Source: an uncultured Prevotella sp.
GTDB lineage: Bacteria; Bacteroidota; Bacteroidia; Bacteroidales; Bacteroidaceae
Reading direction: 5' to 3'
Assembly (NCBI GenBank): GCA_900546345.1
Contig: URCI01000005.1
Location: 37,087-101,086 of the forward strand
DNA length: 64,000 nucleotides
Made by a program: the position numbers and the translations under genes. Shown piece after piece: positions 17,723 through 25,475 of this stretch (its first letter is position 1; every line of letters begins with the position of its first letter). Under the pieces are notes generated by a model. The model was not told the origin of the DNA, ran no database searches, and saw only the letters and a list, made by a program, of their open reading frames with translations.

Positions 17723-18023
17723 TGTCGGAATATTCGCTACTGAGCATGGTGATGCACTTGTTGACATCACGGATGAGCGCGGCCAAGGATTTTTTCGCAC
17801 GGTCCATGTCCACATCGCTCACCTGAAGCATACGAGCGGTTTTCAACGTCTGATAGTCATTTTGCGCCGTTTTCAACTGTTCTTGCAACTGGTTGATGGA
17901 AGCATCTCTATCATCGATCACAGTGCGCAGACGCACATTCTCCTTTTTCAGTTCTTGGTATTGGAGCATGAGTTGTCTGACACGCGTCACAAATGTATTG
18001 ATTATCTTCTCATTCGCATCCAT
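17706..18023 (-). CDS. Small coiled-coil protein upstream of zapA
   Basis: A 105-residue soluble protein that starts MDANEKIINTFVTRVRQLML and has heptad-rich sequence over most of its length. Its pairing with and overlap of zapA suggest a ZapB-like division partner, but sequence alone does not prove this. A -7 box 17 bases upstream fixes the start at 18023. Confidence 0.7.
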   Translation of the reverse strand: MDANEKIINTFVTRVRQLMLQYQELKKENVRLRTVIDDRDASINQLQEQLKTAQNDYQTLKTARMLQVSDVDMDRAKKSLAALIRDVNKCITMLSSEYSDNDRRN

Positions 18024-18039
18024 GACTATTCTTGTTTGT

Positions 18040-18048
18040 GCAAAATTA
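18040..18048 (-). promoter_or_regulatory. Promoter -7 box of the coiled-coil/zapA/rny group
   Basis: TAATTTTGC on the reverse strand, just upstream of the ATG at 18023. Confidence 0.65.
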
Positions 18049-18066
18049 TAGATTTTTAGTGAGATT

Positions 18067-18105
18067 GGCAAGCTTTCTGAAACTTTTTTTCTCAGGAAGC
18101 TTACC
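18067..18105. repeat. Inverted repeat between two leftward genes
   Basis: GGCAAGCTTTCTGA pairs with TCAGGAAGCTTACC (12 of 14 plus wobble) around an 11-base T-rich loop. A T-run follows on the forward strand only. It would terminate rightward transcription, yet no rightward gene lies upstream; it may instead act in the leftward mRNA. Confidence 0.5.
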
Positions 18106-18118
18106 TTTTTCTGTTCAA

Positions 18119-18751
18119 TTACTTTTTCTTTTCCTCCTCCTCTTGTGGGCGTGGCTCTTTTTTGGCCAGCATCATCACCTGATAGGTGAAGTCGGTCACC
18201 CACTTCTGAGAGAAGTTCAGTCGGGAGTTGAGCTTGCGCACATTCAGCACAGCTTTGATCACGCTCGGGTCCTTGTAGTCGTTCTTCATGTAGATGTCGT
18301 TGACCGTCTTCTCCGTCATAGCATAGATGGTCTTCTTGAAGATGGAGGGCACGCGGAGCTTGAATTTCATCAGGTTGCCCATCAGCATCATCAAGTCCTG
18401 CGAGAAGCTTTGGAACTGGATCAGATACACCTGTACGTCTTGCAATTTCTTGCAGTTACGGCGGATACTCTGGTCGATCTCTTTGAAAAACGTCTCGTCG
18501 CTATGATAGATTTCCATCATCATTTTGCGGCAATAGCTTTTCTCGCCGACACCCAACTTGTTGTTTTGTGTGGGAACATGCAGCGTGGACTTAAACACTC
18601 TCAGATCAGGCAACATGGCCAGGTTGCTGATACCCAGTTGAGCCGCTAATGAAGCCTGAAAATATACACGTACCAGCGTCATGTAATCTTCCATGCCGCC
18701 GGTCTTGCTTTCTTGGTTCTTCCTTTCAAATAGTTTGGAGAATATGCCCAT
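18119..18751 (-). CDS. Conserved hypothetical protein
   Basis: A 210-residue protein that I do not recognise. It starts MGIFSKLFERKNQE (a possible short amphipathic helix), is helical and basic, has no signal peptide or clear catalytic motif, and ends with a highly charged EEEEKKK tail. The start at 18751 is chosen because the -7 box at 18803-18811 lies in the longer open frame. It is a single-gene unit before the coiled-coil/zapA/rny group. Confidence 0.7.
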   Translation of the reverse strand: MGIFSKLFERKNQESKTGGMEDYMTLVRVYFQASLAAQLGISNLAMLPDLRVFKSTLHVPTQNNKLGVGEKSYCRKMMMEIYHSDETFFKEIDQSIRRNCKKLQDVQVYLIQFQSFSQDLMMLMGNLMKFKLRVPSIFKKTIYAMTEKTVNDIYMKNDYKDPSVIKAVLNVRKLNSRLNFSQKWVTDFTYQVMMLAKKEPRPQEEEEKKK

Positions 18752-18802
18752 GATTATCGAAATTACTTTATAGTATTCCTTGAAATATTTGTCAAATACG
18801 CT

Positions 18803-18811
18803 GCAAAAATA
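18803..18811 (-). promoter_or_regulatory. Promoter -7 box of the 18119-18751 gene
   Basis: TATTTTTGC on the reverse strand. Confidence 0.6.
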
Positions 18812-18875
18812 CAATAATTAAGTGAGAAGACAAAATAAAAGTCTATGAATCTCTCTAAGTCTCGATAATATTTCG

Positions 18876-18884
18876 TAACTTTGC
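18876..18884 (+). promoter_or_regulatory. Promoter -7 box of rfbA-wzc
   Basis: TAACTTTGC, giving an unusually long leader of about 110 bases before rfbA. The leader holds a weak hairpin at 18953-18977 (CTTTGGC/GCCAAGG) followed by TTTTAATTATTT, which could be an attenuator. Confidence 0.65.
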
Positions 18885-18999
18885 AGCAATTAACGCAACA
18901 ACAAGAATCATAAGCCGTAGCGTGAGGCAAGAAGGGGGAAGGGCTATCACTGACCTCTTTGGCCGACCGCCAAGGTTTTAATTATTTCAAGACCAATTC

Positions 19000-19896
19000 A
19001 TGAAGGGCATTGTTTTAGCTGGCGGCTCGGGTACACGCTTGTATCCTATTACAAAAGGTATTAGTAAACAACTTCTTCCCGTCTTTGACAAGCCGATGAT
19101 CTACTATCCATTGTCGGTGTTGATGTTGGCGGGGATACGTGACATCCTTGTCATCTCCACTCCGTATGACTTGCCGGGTTTCAAGCGTCTTTTGGGCGAT
19201 GGCTCCGATTTTGGCGTGAACATCACCTATGCCGAGCAGCCCCATCCCGACGGTCTTGCGCAGGCTTTCCTTATCGGCGAGCAGTTTATTGGCGACGACA
19301 GTGTCTGTCTGGTCTTAGGCGACAACATCTTCTATGGCGCAGGCTTCACCGGTTTGTTGCAGCACAGCAGGGAGCAGGCCGAGGAACACGACAAGGCTAC
19401 CGTGTTTGGCTATTATGTCAACGATCCGCAACGCTATGGTGTGGCCGAGCTCGATGCGGAAGGCAACTGTCTGAGCCTGGAAGAGAAACCCTTGCATCCC
19501 AAGAGCAACTACGCCGTGGTAGGACTCTATTTCTATCCCAACGACGTGGTGCGCGTTGCCAAGGCTGTCAAGCCCAGTGCGCGCGGTGAGCTCGAGATCA
19601 CCTCTGTCAACCAGGACTACCTGTCCCAGCAGCGTCTGCGTGTGCAGGCTCTGCCGCGTGGCTTTGCCTGGCTCGACACCGGCACACACGACAGCCTTTC
19701 CGAGGCCAGCACCTTCATCGAGTGCATCGAGAAGCGCCAGGGACTGAAGGTGGCCTGTCTGGAGGAAATCGCCTTTAAACAAGGATGGATCACCCGTGAG
19801 CAACTCACTGCTGAGGCTCAACCCATGGCCAAGAACGACTATGGCAAATACCTTCTGCAACTCGCCGGTGAGTCCACCGGTCATCAGCAAGCATAA
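19000..19896 (+). CDS. rfbA: Glucose-1-phosphate thymidylyltransferase
   Basis: Makes dTDP-glucose, the first step to dTDP-rhamnose; 298 residues. The nucleotidyltransferase signature LAGGSGTRLYPIT is at residues 6-18 with KQLLPVFDKPMIYYPL following; EQPHPDGLAQAF and LGDNIFYG are typical RmlA motifs, and it continues to WLDTGTHDSL. It is followed after 38 bases by the wzc-like gene, linking sugar supply with polysaccharide export. rfbD of the same pathway lies at 4.3 kb; rfbB and rfbC are not in the window. Confidence 0.96.
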   Translation: MKGIVLAGGSGTRLYPITKGISKQLLPVFDKPMIYYPLSVLMLAGIRDILVISTPYDLPGFKRLLGDGSDFGVNITYAEQPHPDGLAQAFLIGEQFIGDDSVCLVLGDNIFYGAGFTGLLQHSREQAEEHDKATVFGYYVNDPQRYGVAELDAEGNCLSLEEKPLHPKSNYAVVGLYFYPNDVVRVAKAVKPSARGELEITSVNQDYLSQQRLRVQALPRGFAWLDTGTHDSLSEASTFIECIEKRQGLKVACLEEIAFKQGWITREQLTAEAQPMAKNDYGKYLLQLAGESTGHQQA

Positions 19897-19934
19897 AACG
19901 CTCCATTCAACGATATACATTAATCAAAAGATTC

Positions 19935-22571
19935 ATGGAACAGAACTTAAACGCGGAAACGGGACTGGAGAACCAACAACAGCCGGTTCAGCAGCCAGAA
20001 GAAGCAGGATCGTCGATCAACATCGCCTCGATCTTCACGGCCGTCGTGCTTAATTGGAAATGGTTTGTCCTCTCCATCATCATCTGCCTGGGTTTGGCCG
20101 CTGTCTATTTGCGCTATGCCACACCTATCTATCAAGTGTCGGCCAAGCTCCTGATCAAGGACAACGACCAGAACTCGCCCAATTCGGCCAACAAAAACGC
20201 CATGCTCAACACGGCAACGTTGGGCCTGATCTCCAACTCTAATGGTTTCGATAATGAGATGGAGATCCTCACTTCTCACTCTCTTGCCCTGCAAGTGGTG
20301 AAAGGCATGAAGATCTATGTCGACTATTACTTTGTCGGCAAGGTCAAGGACGAGCTGCTTTACAAACAGCAGCCCCTCAACGTCGACATGGACGAGGCCC
20401 ACTTGAACAAGCTCAATATGCCTGTGCAGATGAAGATCACCCGCGAAGGCAACAGCTACAAGATCTCGGGATCGTGCTATGTGGCCGTTGACAAGCTGAC
20501 CTCCAAAGGTCCGTTTAAGTTCGACCGTACCGTGCAGAGCATTCCTGCAACTATCTATACCCGTGTGGGTGCCATCAGCTTGAGTCAAAGCCCCTATGCC
20601 GTCATGAAGGACGGCGAGAGCATCAAAGTCTTTATCTACTCACCCCAGATGGCCGCCAATAAGTATGTCGCGGAACTGACAGCCACACAGACCAGCAAGA
20701 CCACGACGATCGCACAGCTCACCCTCAACGATGAGGATCCGCAGCGCGCCCTCGACTACATGCAGTATCTCTCCATTTGCTATAACCAGCAGGCCAACGT
20801 CGACAAGAATGAGATCGCCCGCCGCACGGAGCAATTCATCAATGGACGACTCGAGAAAATCAATGCCGAGTTGAGCAGCACAGAAGGTGAGCTGGAGAGC
20901 TACAAGCGTCGTAACAACGTCGTGGAGCTGAAGACCAACGCTACCGGCGCTTATACCAATGCCACTGAATACCAGCAGAAACTCAATGAGGCCAATACCC
21001 AGGTGGCGCTGATCTCGGAGATGCAGGGCTACATGAACAATGCCAAGAACCACTTCCAGCCATTGCCGTCGAATGTGGGACTGGAGGATCAGGCCTCTAC
21101 CGCGCTCATCAGCAACTACAACGAATTATTGCAGAAGCGCAGCCTGCTGTTGCAGAGTGCGAGTGAGAACTCGCCTTCCGTCATCCCCTTGACGTCGCAG
21201 ATCATGGAGATGGAGCGTGCCATCCGCCGTGCCCTCGTCCAGGCTCGCAAGAACTTGGAGATCCAGCGCAATGCCCTGGCTGTGGAGTATGGCAAATATC
21301 AGGGCCAGGTCGGTGAGACGCCCGAACAGGAGCGCATGCTCACACAGATTGGCAGACAACAGGAAGTGAAGTCGGGCCTCTACCTGATGCTGTTGCAGAA
21401 GCGTGAGGAGAACTCTATCTCGCTGGCCGCCACGGCCGACAAAGGCAAGCTCATCGATGGTCCGTCTCTCGGCAAAAAGGTGAGCCCCAAAAGTTCCATC
21501 ATCTTGTTGGTGGCCTTTGTGCTGGCGCTTGCCATCCCATCCTTGATCCTCTTCCTGCTGGAGTTCTTCCGCTATAAGATCGAGGGACATGAAGACGTGG
21601 CCCGCTTGACCACATTGCCGATCATCGCCGATATCGCCGTGTCTTCGGAGACGGCAAAGACCAAGGGCGAGATCGTGGTGCACGAGAACCAAAACAACCA
21701 GATGGAGGAGGTCTTCCGCTCCATGCGCACCAACATACAGTTTATGCTGGAGAAGGACGAACGGGTGATCATGTTCACCTCTTCGACATCCGGCGAGGGC
21801 AAGACCTTCGTGGCGTCGAACCTGGCCATGTCGTTTGCTTTGCTCGGCAAGCGTGTGTTGCTCGTCGGCCTCGACATCCGCAAGCCGCGTCTGGCCAATC
21901 TCTTCGAGATCAACGACTTCAACCATGGCATCACCAACCTGCTTGTCAAGGAGTCGCCTACCTGGGAGGATATCCAGGCACAGCTGCTGCCTTCGGGCGT
22001 GAACCGCAACCTGACATTGCTCATGGCCGGTCCGACACCGCCGAACCCTGCCGAGCTGGTCACACGCAAGAGTCTTGGCATCACCTTCGACCTGTTGCGC
22101 CAGCATTTCGACTACATCATCGTCGATACCGCACCTGTCGGCCTGGTGACCGATACGCTTCAGATTGCCAAGGTCTGCGACACGACGGTCTATGTCTGCC
22201 GTGCCGACTACACGCCGAAGGAGAACTTCGAGATGATCAACGGCCTGGCCTTCAGCAAGAAGATGCCTAAGATGAGCATCGTCATCAACGGCATTGACAT
22301 GTCGAAGAAGAAGAATGGCTACTACTATGGCTATGGCAAATACGGCAAGTACGGACGCTATGCCCGCAACCTCCGCTCCACAACCTATGGCAGCTACGGC
22401 AATTATGGCAGCTACGGCGGCTACGGCAGCTATGGCCATTACGGCAGTTACGGCCACTACGGCAGTTACGGCAGCTACGGCAACTATGGCAATTACGGCA
22501 GATATGGCAGTTATGGTGATTACAAGGATAGTCACTATAGCAACGAGAAAGACGATTCGATTAAACAATAG
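19935..22571 (+). CDS. Wzc-like polysaccharide co-polymerase with tyrosine autokinase domain
   Basis: An 878-residue inner-membrane protein controlling exopolysaccharide chain length and export. The N-terminal Wzz domain has a membrane span at about 33-55 (VVLNWKWFVLSIIICLGLAA), then a periplasmic coiled-coil region (about 280-450), and a second span at about 515-540 (SSIILLVAFVLALAIPSLIL). The cytoplasmic BY-kinase follows: Walker A SSTSGEGKTFVASNLA, Walker A' DIRKPRL, and Walker B YIIVDTAP. From about residue 793 the tail is an extreme Tyr/Gly repeat (roughly 24 Tyr in 75 residues, mostly YGSYGN-type). This is far longer than the usual Tyr cluster that such kinases phosphorylate. Confidence 0.95.
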   Translation: MEQNLNAETGLENQQQPVQQPEEAGSSINIASIFTAVVLNWKWFVLSIIICLGLAAVYLRYATPIYQVSAKLLIKDNDQNSPNSANKNAMLNTATLGLISNSNGFDNEMEILTSHSLALQVVKGMKIYVDYYFVGKVKDELLYKQQPLNVDMDEAHLNKLNMPVQMKITREGNSYKISGSCYVAVDKLTSKGPFKFDRTVQSIPATIYTRVGAISLSQSPYAVMKDGESIKVFIYSPQMAANKYVAELTATQTSKTTTIAQLTLNDEDPQRALDYMQYLSICYNQQANVDKNEIARRTEQFINGRLEKINAELSSTEGELESYKRRNNVVELKTNATGAYTNATEYQQKLNEANTQVALISEMQGYMNNAKNHFQPLPSNVGLEDQASTALISNYNELLQKRSLLLQSASENSPSVIPLTSQIMEMERAIRRALVQARKNLEIQRNALAVEYGKYQGQVGETPEQERMLTQIGRQQEVKSGLYLMLLQKREENSISLAATADKGKLIDGPSLGKKVSPKSSIILLVAFVLALAIPSLILFLLEFFRYKIEGHEDVARLTTLPIIADIAVSSETAKTKGEIVVHENQNNQMEEVFRSMRTNIQFMLEKDERVIMFTSSTSGEGKTFVASNLAMSFALLGKRVLLVGLDIRKPRLANLFEINDFNHGITNLLVKESPTWEDIQAQLLPSGVNRNLTLLMAGPTPPNPAELVTRKSLGITFDLLRQHFDYIIVDTAPVGLVTDTLQIAKVCDTTVYVCRADYTPKENFEMINGLAFSKKMPKMSIVINGIDMSKKKNGYYYGYGKYGKYGRYARNLRSTTYGSYGNYGSYGGYGSYGHYGSYGHYGSYGSYGNYGNYGRYGSYGDYKDSHYSNEKDDSIKQ
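22310..22535 (+). repeat. Tyr-Gly coding repeat in the wzc-like tail
   Basis: In-frame short repeats encoding Tyr-Gly-X units, mainly TAYGGC plus AGC, AAT or CAT codons. The codons vary (TAT/TAC, GGC/GGT), so the peptide is conserved more than the DNA. Confidence 0.85.
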
Positions 22572-22582
22572 CGATTGATATC

Positions 22583-23014
22583 ATGGCAACAATAGCAGTT
22601 GACTTCGACGGTACGATTGTTGAGCACCGTTATCCCGAGATAGGCAAGGAGCGCCCGTTCGCAACAGAGACGTTGCGGATGCTGATCAAAGACCATCACC
22701 GGCTGATCCTGTGGAGTGTGCGAGAGGGCAAACTCCTGCAGGATGCCGTGGACTGGTGCCACGAGCGGGGCGTGGACTTCTGGGCCATCAACCGGGATTA
22801 CCCGGAGGAAGAGCGTGAGAAGAACAATCATTTCTCCCGCAAGATCAAGGCAGACTATTTCATTGATGACCGCAATATCGGCGGACTGCCCGACTGGGGG
22901 CAGATCTATCGGATGATCAGCGAGCACAAGACCTACGCGCAGGTCATCCGCGAGAGCATGGGACAAGTGTCTTATGAGGACGTCCCGCGGAAGAAACACT
23001 GGTGGCAGTTCTGA
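22583..23014 (+). CDS. Small HAD-like hydrolase
   Basis: A 143-residue protein opening with the HAD motif I, VDFDGTIVEH (Asp8 would be the nucleophile and Asp10 the acid). A Ser follows in LILWSVREGK (motif II-like), a Lys in FSRKIKADYF (motif III-like), and FIDDRNIGG is motif IV-like. No cap domain. The length matches a small Bacteroidetes HAD family of unknown substrate. It follows wzc by 11 bases and is probably cotranscribed, but a role in polysaccharide formation is only inferred. Confidence 0.8.
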   Translation: MATIAVDFDGTIVEHRYPEIGKERPFATETLRMLIKDHHRLILWSVREGKLLQDAVDWCHERGVDFWAINRDYPEEEREKNNHFSRKIKADYFIDDRNIGGLPDWGQIYRMISEHKTYAQVIRESMGQVSYEDVPRKKHWWQF

Positions 23015-23041
23015 TGACTGTCGACACCTGAGTGATATAAT

Positions 23042-23093
23042 GAAACAGGCGACGTGTCTTTCCTTCAGAGGAAAAGCACGTCGCCTGTTTTGT
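23042..23093. terminator. Bidirectional terminator between convergent genes
   Basis: AAACAGGCGACGTG pairs perfectly with CACGTCGCCTGTTT around a 20-base loop that itself pairs (TTTCC/GGAAA). A-rich sequence precedes it and T-rich sequence follows it, so it can stop both the rfbA-wzc-HAD unit and the leftward regulator gene. Confidence 0.9.
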
Positions 23094-23135
23094 TGTCGGG
23101 TGTCAGTGGATGGGGAATCCCTTATGTCAGGCGCA

Positions 23136-24557
23136 TTAGGGAAGCTCCACTTTGACCTTTCTCTCAGTCACAAACTTCCGTGTGATGGCGATGATTTGAT
23201 CCAAAGACGCGTGGGAGATGCGCTTGAGCGTGGAGGTGAGCTGTTTGGGGCTGATGCCCATGCTGGCGGCAATGACCACGGCATTGAGGCCGGGCTCGTT
23301 GATATGGCTCATAATGACTCCAATGAGCACTTTCATGAAGTGTGACTCGGCCGTGTCATACGTCTTGTTGTCTGACAGCCCCTGACGGCTCTGCAATGTC
23401 TGCAATTCCATGTAGTGTTCCAGTCTCAGTGTGACTTCCTTGACAATCATCTGTCGGCTCAGTACGGTGATACGGTGGAAGAAGCCGAAGCTGACGATGA
23501 CGAGGACCAGGATAATGGCGTTGAGAATGAGATAGATCCGTTGGTGCTTATACTGCTCATAGAAATGCAGAATCATATTGTTTTGCATGTCCAGTTGTTT
23601 CTGTTGGTCGCGTATCATCTCTTCCTGCGTCATCACCACGTCAATGTTGTCCTTGTCGACCACCGTGGTGTGCAGCAGGTTGGTGCGCTTGTAGGGCTTG
23701 CCATTCAGAATGCGCATGGCCAGGTCGACGACTTGGAACCCTCGCGTAGGATTGATTACGGTTGCCTCCAGTTTGCCTTCCTGTACCATTTTCAGTCCGC
23801 CTTTCGGGCCAGGCAGACCATCAACGCCGTAGTATTCTACCCCTTTGTGTCCGCCGACCTGCTCAATGGCCTTGCGCATGGACATGGCACAGATGTCGCT
23901 TTGACCCACGACACAATTAAAGCGGATATTGGGATGCTTCTGAAGGAATTCCACACCTCGTTTTGTGATCGAATCAGTTTTCCATGAATTGCCTACGGTT
24001 GCGACGATATGTAGGTTGGGGTATTTGGCGATAGCTTCGCGGAAACCGCGTCCACGGTCAATGGTGGGAGAGGAGTACGGCGCACCGGCGACCTCCAGGA
24101 TGTTGGTGGGGCTTCCCCTGCGTACCTTGCCCAGATAGTCGCCCATCATGCGGCCCAACTGTTCATCATCGCGCCCGATGTAGGCCGTGTATTCCTTAGA
24201 TTTCGTCTGTCGGTCAACGATCACGACGGGAATGCCGGCCGCCTTGGCACGATGCAGCATGCGTGCGTCACACTCATAGGCACTGGGAGAGATGATGAGG
24301 ATGTCGACGTGGGCATCGATGAGCGAGTCGATCTGCCGCTCTTGCAGTGCGTAGTCCTCGTGTGCCAAGCGAAAATCGATAGTTACTCCCCGGCGCTGTA
24401 AACTGGCCGTTTTGATCTCGTCATACAATTTGTTTGACCAGTCACCTGATCCCCCCATCGATGCGCCGATGACGATCCTTGGTTGTCGGTCGCAACTAGA
24501 TATCAGGCCGATCAGTAGTAGGAGTGGTAATAGTTTTAGAAAAGTTTTTGTCTTCAT
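23136..24557 (-). CDS. Membrane-anchored sugar-sensing regulator with a half AraC domain
   Basis: A 473-residue protein. Residues 1-22 form a lipoprotein-like signal (LISSCDRQ). About 27-310 is a periplasmic binding protein domain of the ribose/LacI type (PRIVIGASMGGSGDWS, ILIISPSAYE, GIPVVIVDRQ, YYGVDGLPGP). A membrane span follows at about 345-365 (LILNAIILVLVIVSFGFF), then a cytoplasmic linker. The last 70 residues resemble the first helix-turn-helix of AraC regulators (SHINEPGLNAVVIAASMGIS). Bacteroidetes hybrid two-component sensors also contain a kinase and receiver, absent here. The usual second AraC helix-turn-helix is absent too; a terminator follows about 40 bases after the stop. 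Confidence 0.82.
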   Translation of the reverse strand: MKTKTFLKLLPLLLLIGLISSCDRQPRIVIGASMGGSGDWSNKLYDEIKTASLQRRGVTIDFRLAHEDYALQERQIDSLIDAHVDILIISPSAYECDARMLHRAKAAGIPVVIVDRQTKSKEYTAYIGRDDEQLGRMMGDYLGKVRRGSPTNILEVAGAPYSSPTIDRGRGFREAIAKYPNLHIVATVGNSWKTDSITKRGVEFLQKHPNIRFNCVVGQSDICAMSMRKAIEQVGGHKGVEYYGVDGLPGPKGGLKMVQEGKLEATVINPTRGFQVVDLAMRILNGKPYKRTNLLHTTVVDKDNIDVVMTQEEMIRDQQKQLDMQNNMILHFYEQYKHQRIYLILNAIILVLVIVSFGFFHRITVLSRQMIVKEVTLRLEHYMELQTLQSRQGLSDNKTYDTAESHFMKVLIGVIMSHINEPGLNAVVIAASMGISPKQLTSTLKRISHASLDQIIAITRKFVTERKVKVELP

Positions 24558-24623
24558 TCAATTGGTAAAATGATTACTTGATAATTATTTATTTCCAAAA
24601 GGTAATAATATGTTTCTTCTCAT

Positions 24624-24632
24624 GCAAAGATA
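24624..24632 (-). promoter_or_regulatory. Promoter -7 box of the membrane-anchored regulator
   Basis: TATCTTTGC on the reverse strand, leaving a leader of about 60 bases. Confidence 0.65.
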
Positions 24633-24872
24633 GGTTTTACTTTTCATTCTTTGTTCTCTGTTTAAGGATAATTATATTAATATTAGATAATGTGTCTTTC
24701 GCTTTGAAAGATGATCATTATCAATGCTTTCTCTTACCATGCATTTGTAGTTCCGAATCTTTCTGATGGTTCCTCGGATTTCATCATTGTTGTCAGGAGG
24801 GAAAAGGAAGGCGAAAACGCCTTTGCCGAAAAATGACCGATTCATGAGCGGGAGGAAATCAGAATATATTGG

Positions 24873-24881
24873 TAACTTTGC
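24873..24881 (+). promoter_or_regulatory. Rightward promoter -7 box reading into element A
   Basis: TAACTTTGC, a perfect consensus. It predicts a transcript of about 370 bases that ends at the hairpin 25193-25252, crossing a short open frame and the conserved start of element A. Confidence 0.65.
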
Positions 24882-24887
24882 AGTGAA

Positions 24888-25058
24888 TGAAGATAAGAGG
24901 AGATAATTCTGTTAGAGGAAGAATGAAAAATATTAGCATTTGTGGTTGTCTCTTCGTGCCTGGTGATCGTTGCGGGGGCCGTCTTGTGTGTGGCGTTTAC
25001 CTTGCCCCTGTGCAGTGCCGTGAAGCGAGAACAGATGAAAAACAATGTTGGATAAACT
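24888..25058 (+). pseudogene. Short reading frame upstream of element A, possibly frameshifted
   Basis: From the ATG at 24888 a frame of about 56 codons runs to the TGA at 25058-25060. Its product is Cys/Gly/Arg-rich and not convincing. After a one-base shift near the second ATG (24924), the other frame encodes a hydrophobic segment VVVSSCLVIVAGAVLCVAF and ends VKREQMKNNVG at the TAA inside the element's conserved start. That looks like a small membrane protein. It could be a decayed gene, a very short GTG-start gene, or chance. Confidence 0.3.
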
Positions 25059-25192
25059 GACATTTTTCCGCCGCTGTGGCTGCGATGTTTGCCGACAAAC
25101 CCTCGTTAGTTCCCATTTTCGCGATTCTGAGGCAGTTTTGTGTAATTGTCTGTTTGATAGGCTGATACAAACATGAATCCTTTGTTGAAAAT

Positions 25193-25252
25193 AAAAAGCG
25201 GTAGTCTGATACAAAAATCTCTAAGGAATTTTTGATCAAACTACCGCTTTTT
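25193..25252 (+). terminator. Long hairpin within element A
   Basis: Outer stem AAAAAGCGGTAGT/ACTACCGCTTTTT, then TGAT/ATCA and CAAAAAT/ATTTTTG inside, with a loop of about 9 bases. It ends in five T, so it can terminate rightward transcription, and by symmetry leftward. The stem sequence differs from element B's hairpin apart from CGGTA/TACCG. Confidence 0.85.
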
Positions 25253-25255
25253 GAT

Positions 25256-25365
25256 GATCAGCACACTGCTTTTTGCCTGTCATCTCAGTGCTTTTTGATT
25301 GTCATCTCAGTTTTTCGTAATGATCATCTCAGTGCTTTGTGATTGTCATCTCAGTGCTTTCTTTG
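25256..25365 (+). repeat. Five 22-bp units at the end of element A
   Basis: Units start at 25256, 25278, 25300, 25322 and 25344. The core TCATCTCAGTGCTTT is present in most units; the reverse complement of this core (CACTGAGATGA) appears in the array of element B. Confidence 0.85.
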
Positions 25366-25475
25366 TGCCACGCCACAGATTTTTGCGAAAGCACCCTGTT
25401 TTCGCCCATCTTTTCGAGAGCTTTTTTTCTGGAAGCAACGTCCGTGATGACAGTGTTTTGTCTGAAACTTTGATG

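Larger units (their letters stand above)
25047..25365 (+). repeat. Intergenic element A (homologous to element B)
   Basis: Begins with GTTGGATAAACTGACA (25047-25062). About 35 further bases closely match element B (shared TGGCTGCGAT). A diverged middle follows, then a long hairpin (25193-25252) and five 22-bp units (25256-25365). The decamer CTGATACAAA occurs at 25162 and 25206, 44 bases (2 x 22) apart. Element B has the same order in the opposite orientation at 54816-55123. There are no terminal inverted repeats or coding region for a transposase. Confidence 0.75.
24558..25475. other. Gene-free stretch holding element A
   Basis: 918 bases without a convincing gene. In order: the leftward promoter of the regulator, a 16-base hairpin near 24802-24817 (AAGGCG/CGCCTT), a rightward promoter at 24873, a doubtful short reading frame, element A (25047-25365), and AT-rich sequence up to the mutS-like gene end. 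Confidence 0.8.

Noticed and set aside
18953..18985. Terminator in the rfbA leader as a separate feature
   Set aside because: The stem is short with a wobble pair and the T tract is broken; mentioned only with the promoter and the UpxY hypothesis.
21126..22568. Long reverse-strand reading frame opposite the wzc-like gene
   Set aside because: It mirrors the strong codon bias of wzc; its product (Val/Ala/Ile-rich end, then His/Asp/Arg-rich) resembles no family.
25256..25365. CRISPR array
   Set aside because: Units are contiguous 22-mers without unique spacers, the repeats drift internally, and no cas gene is present.
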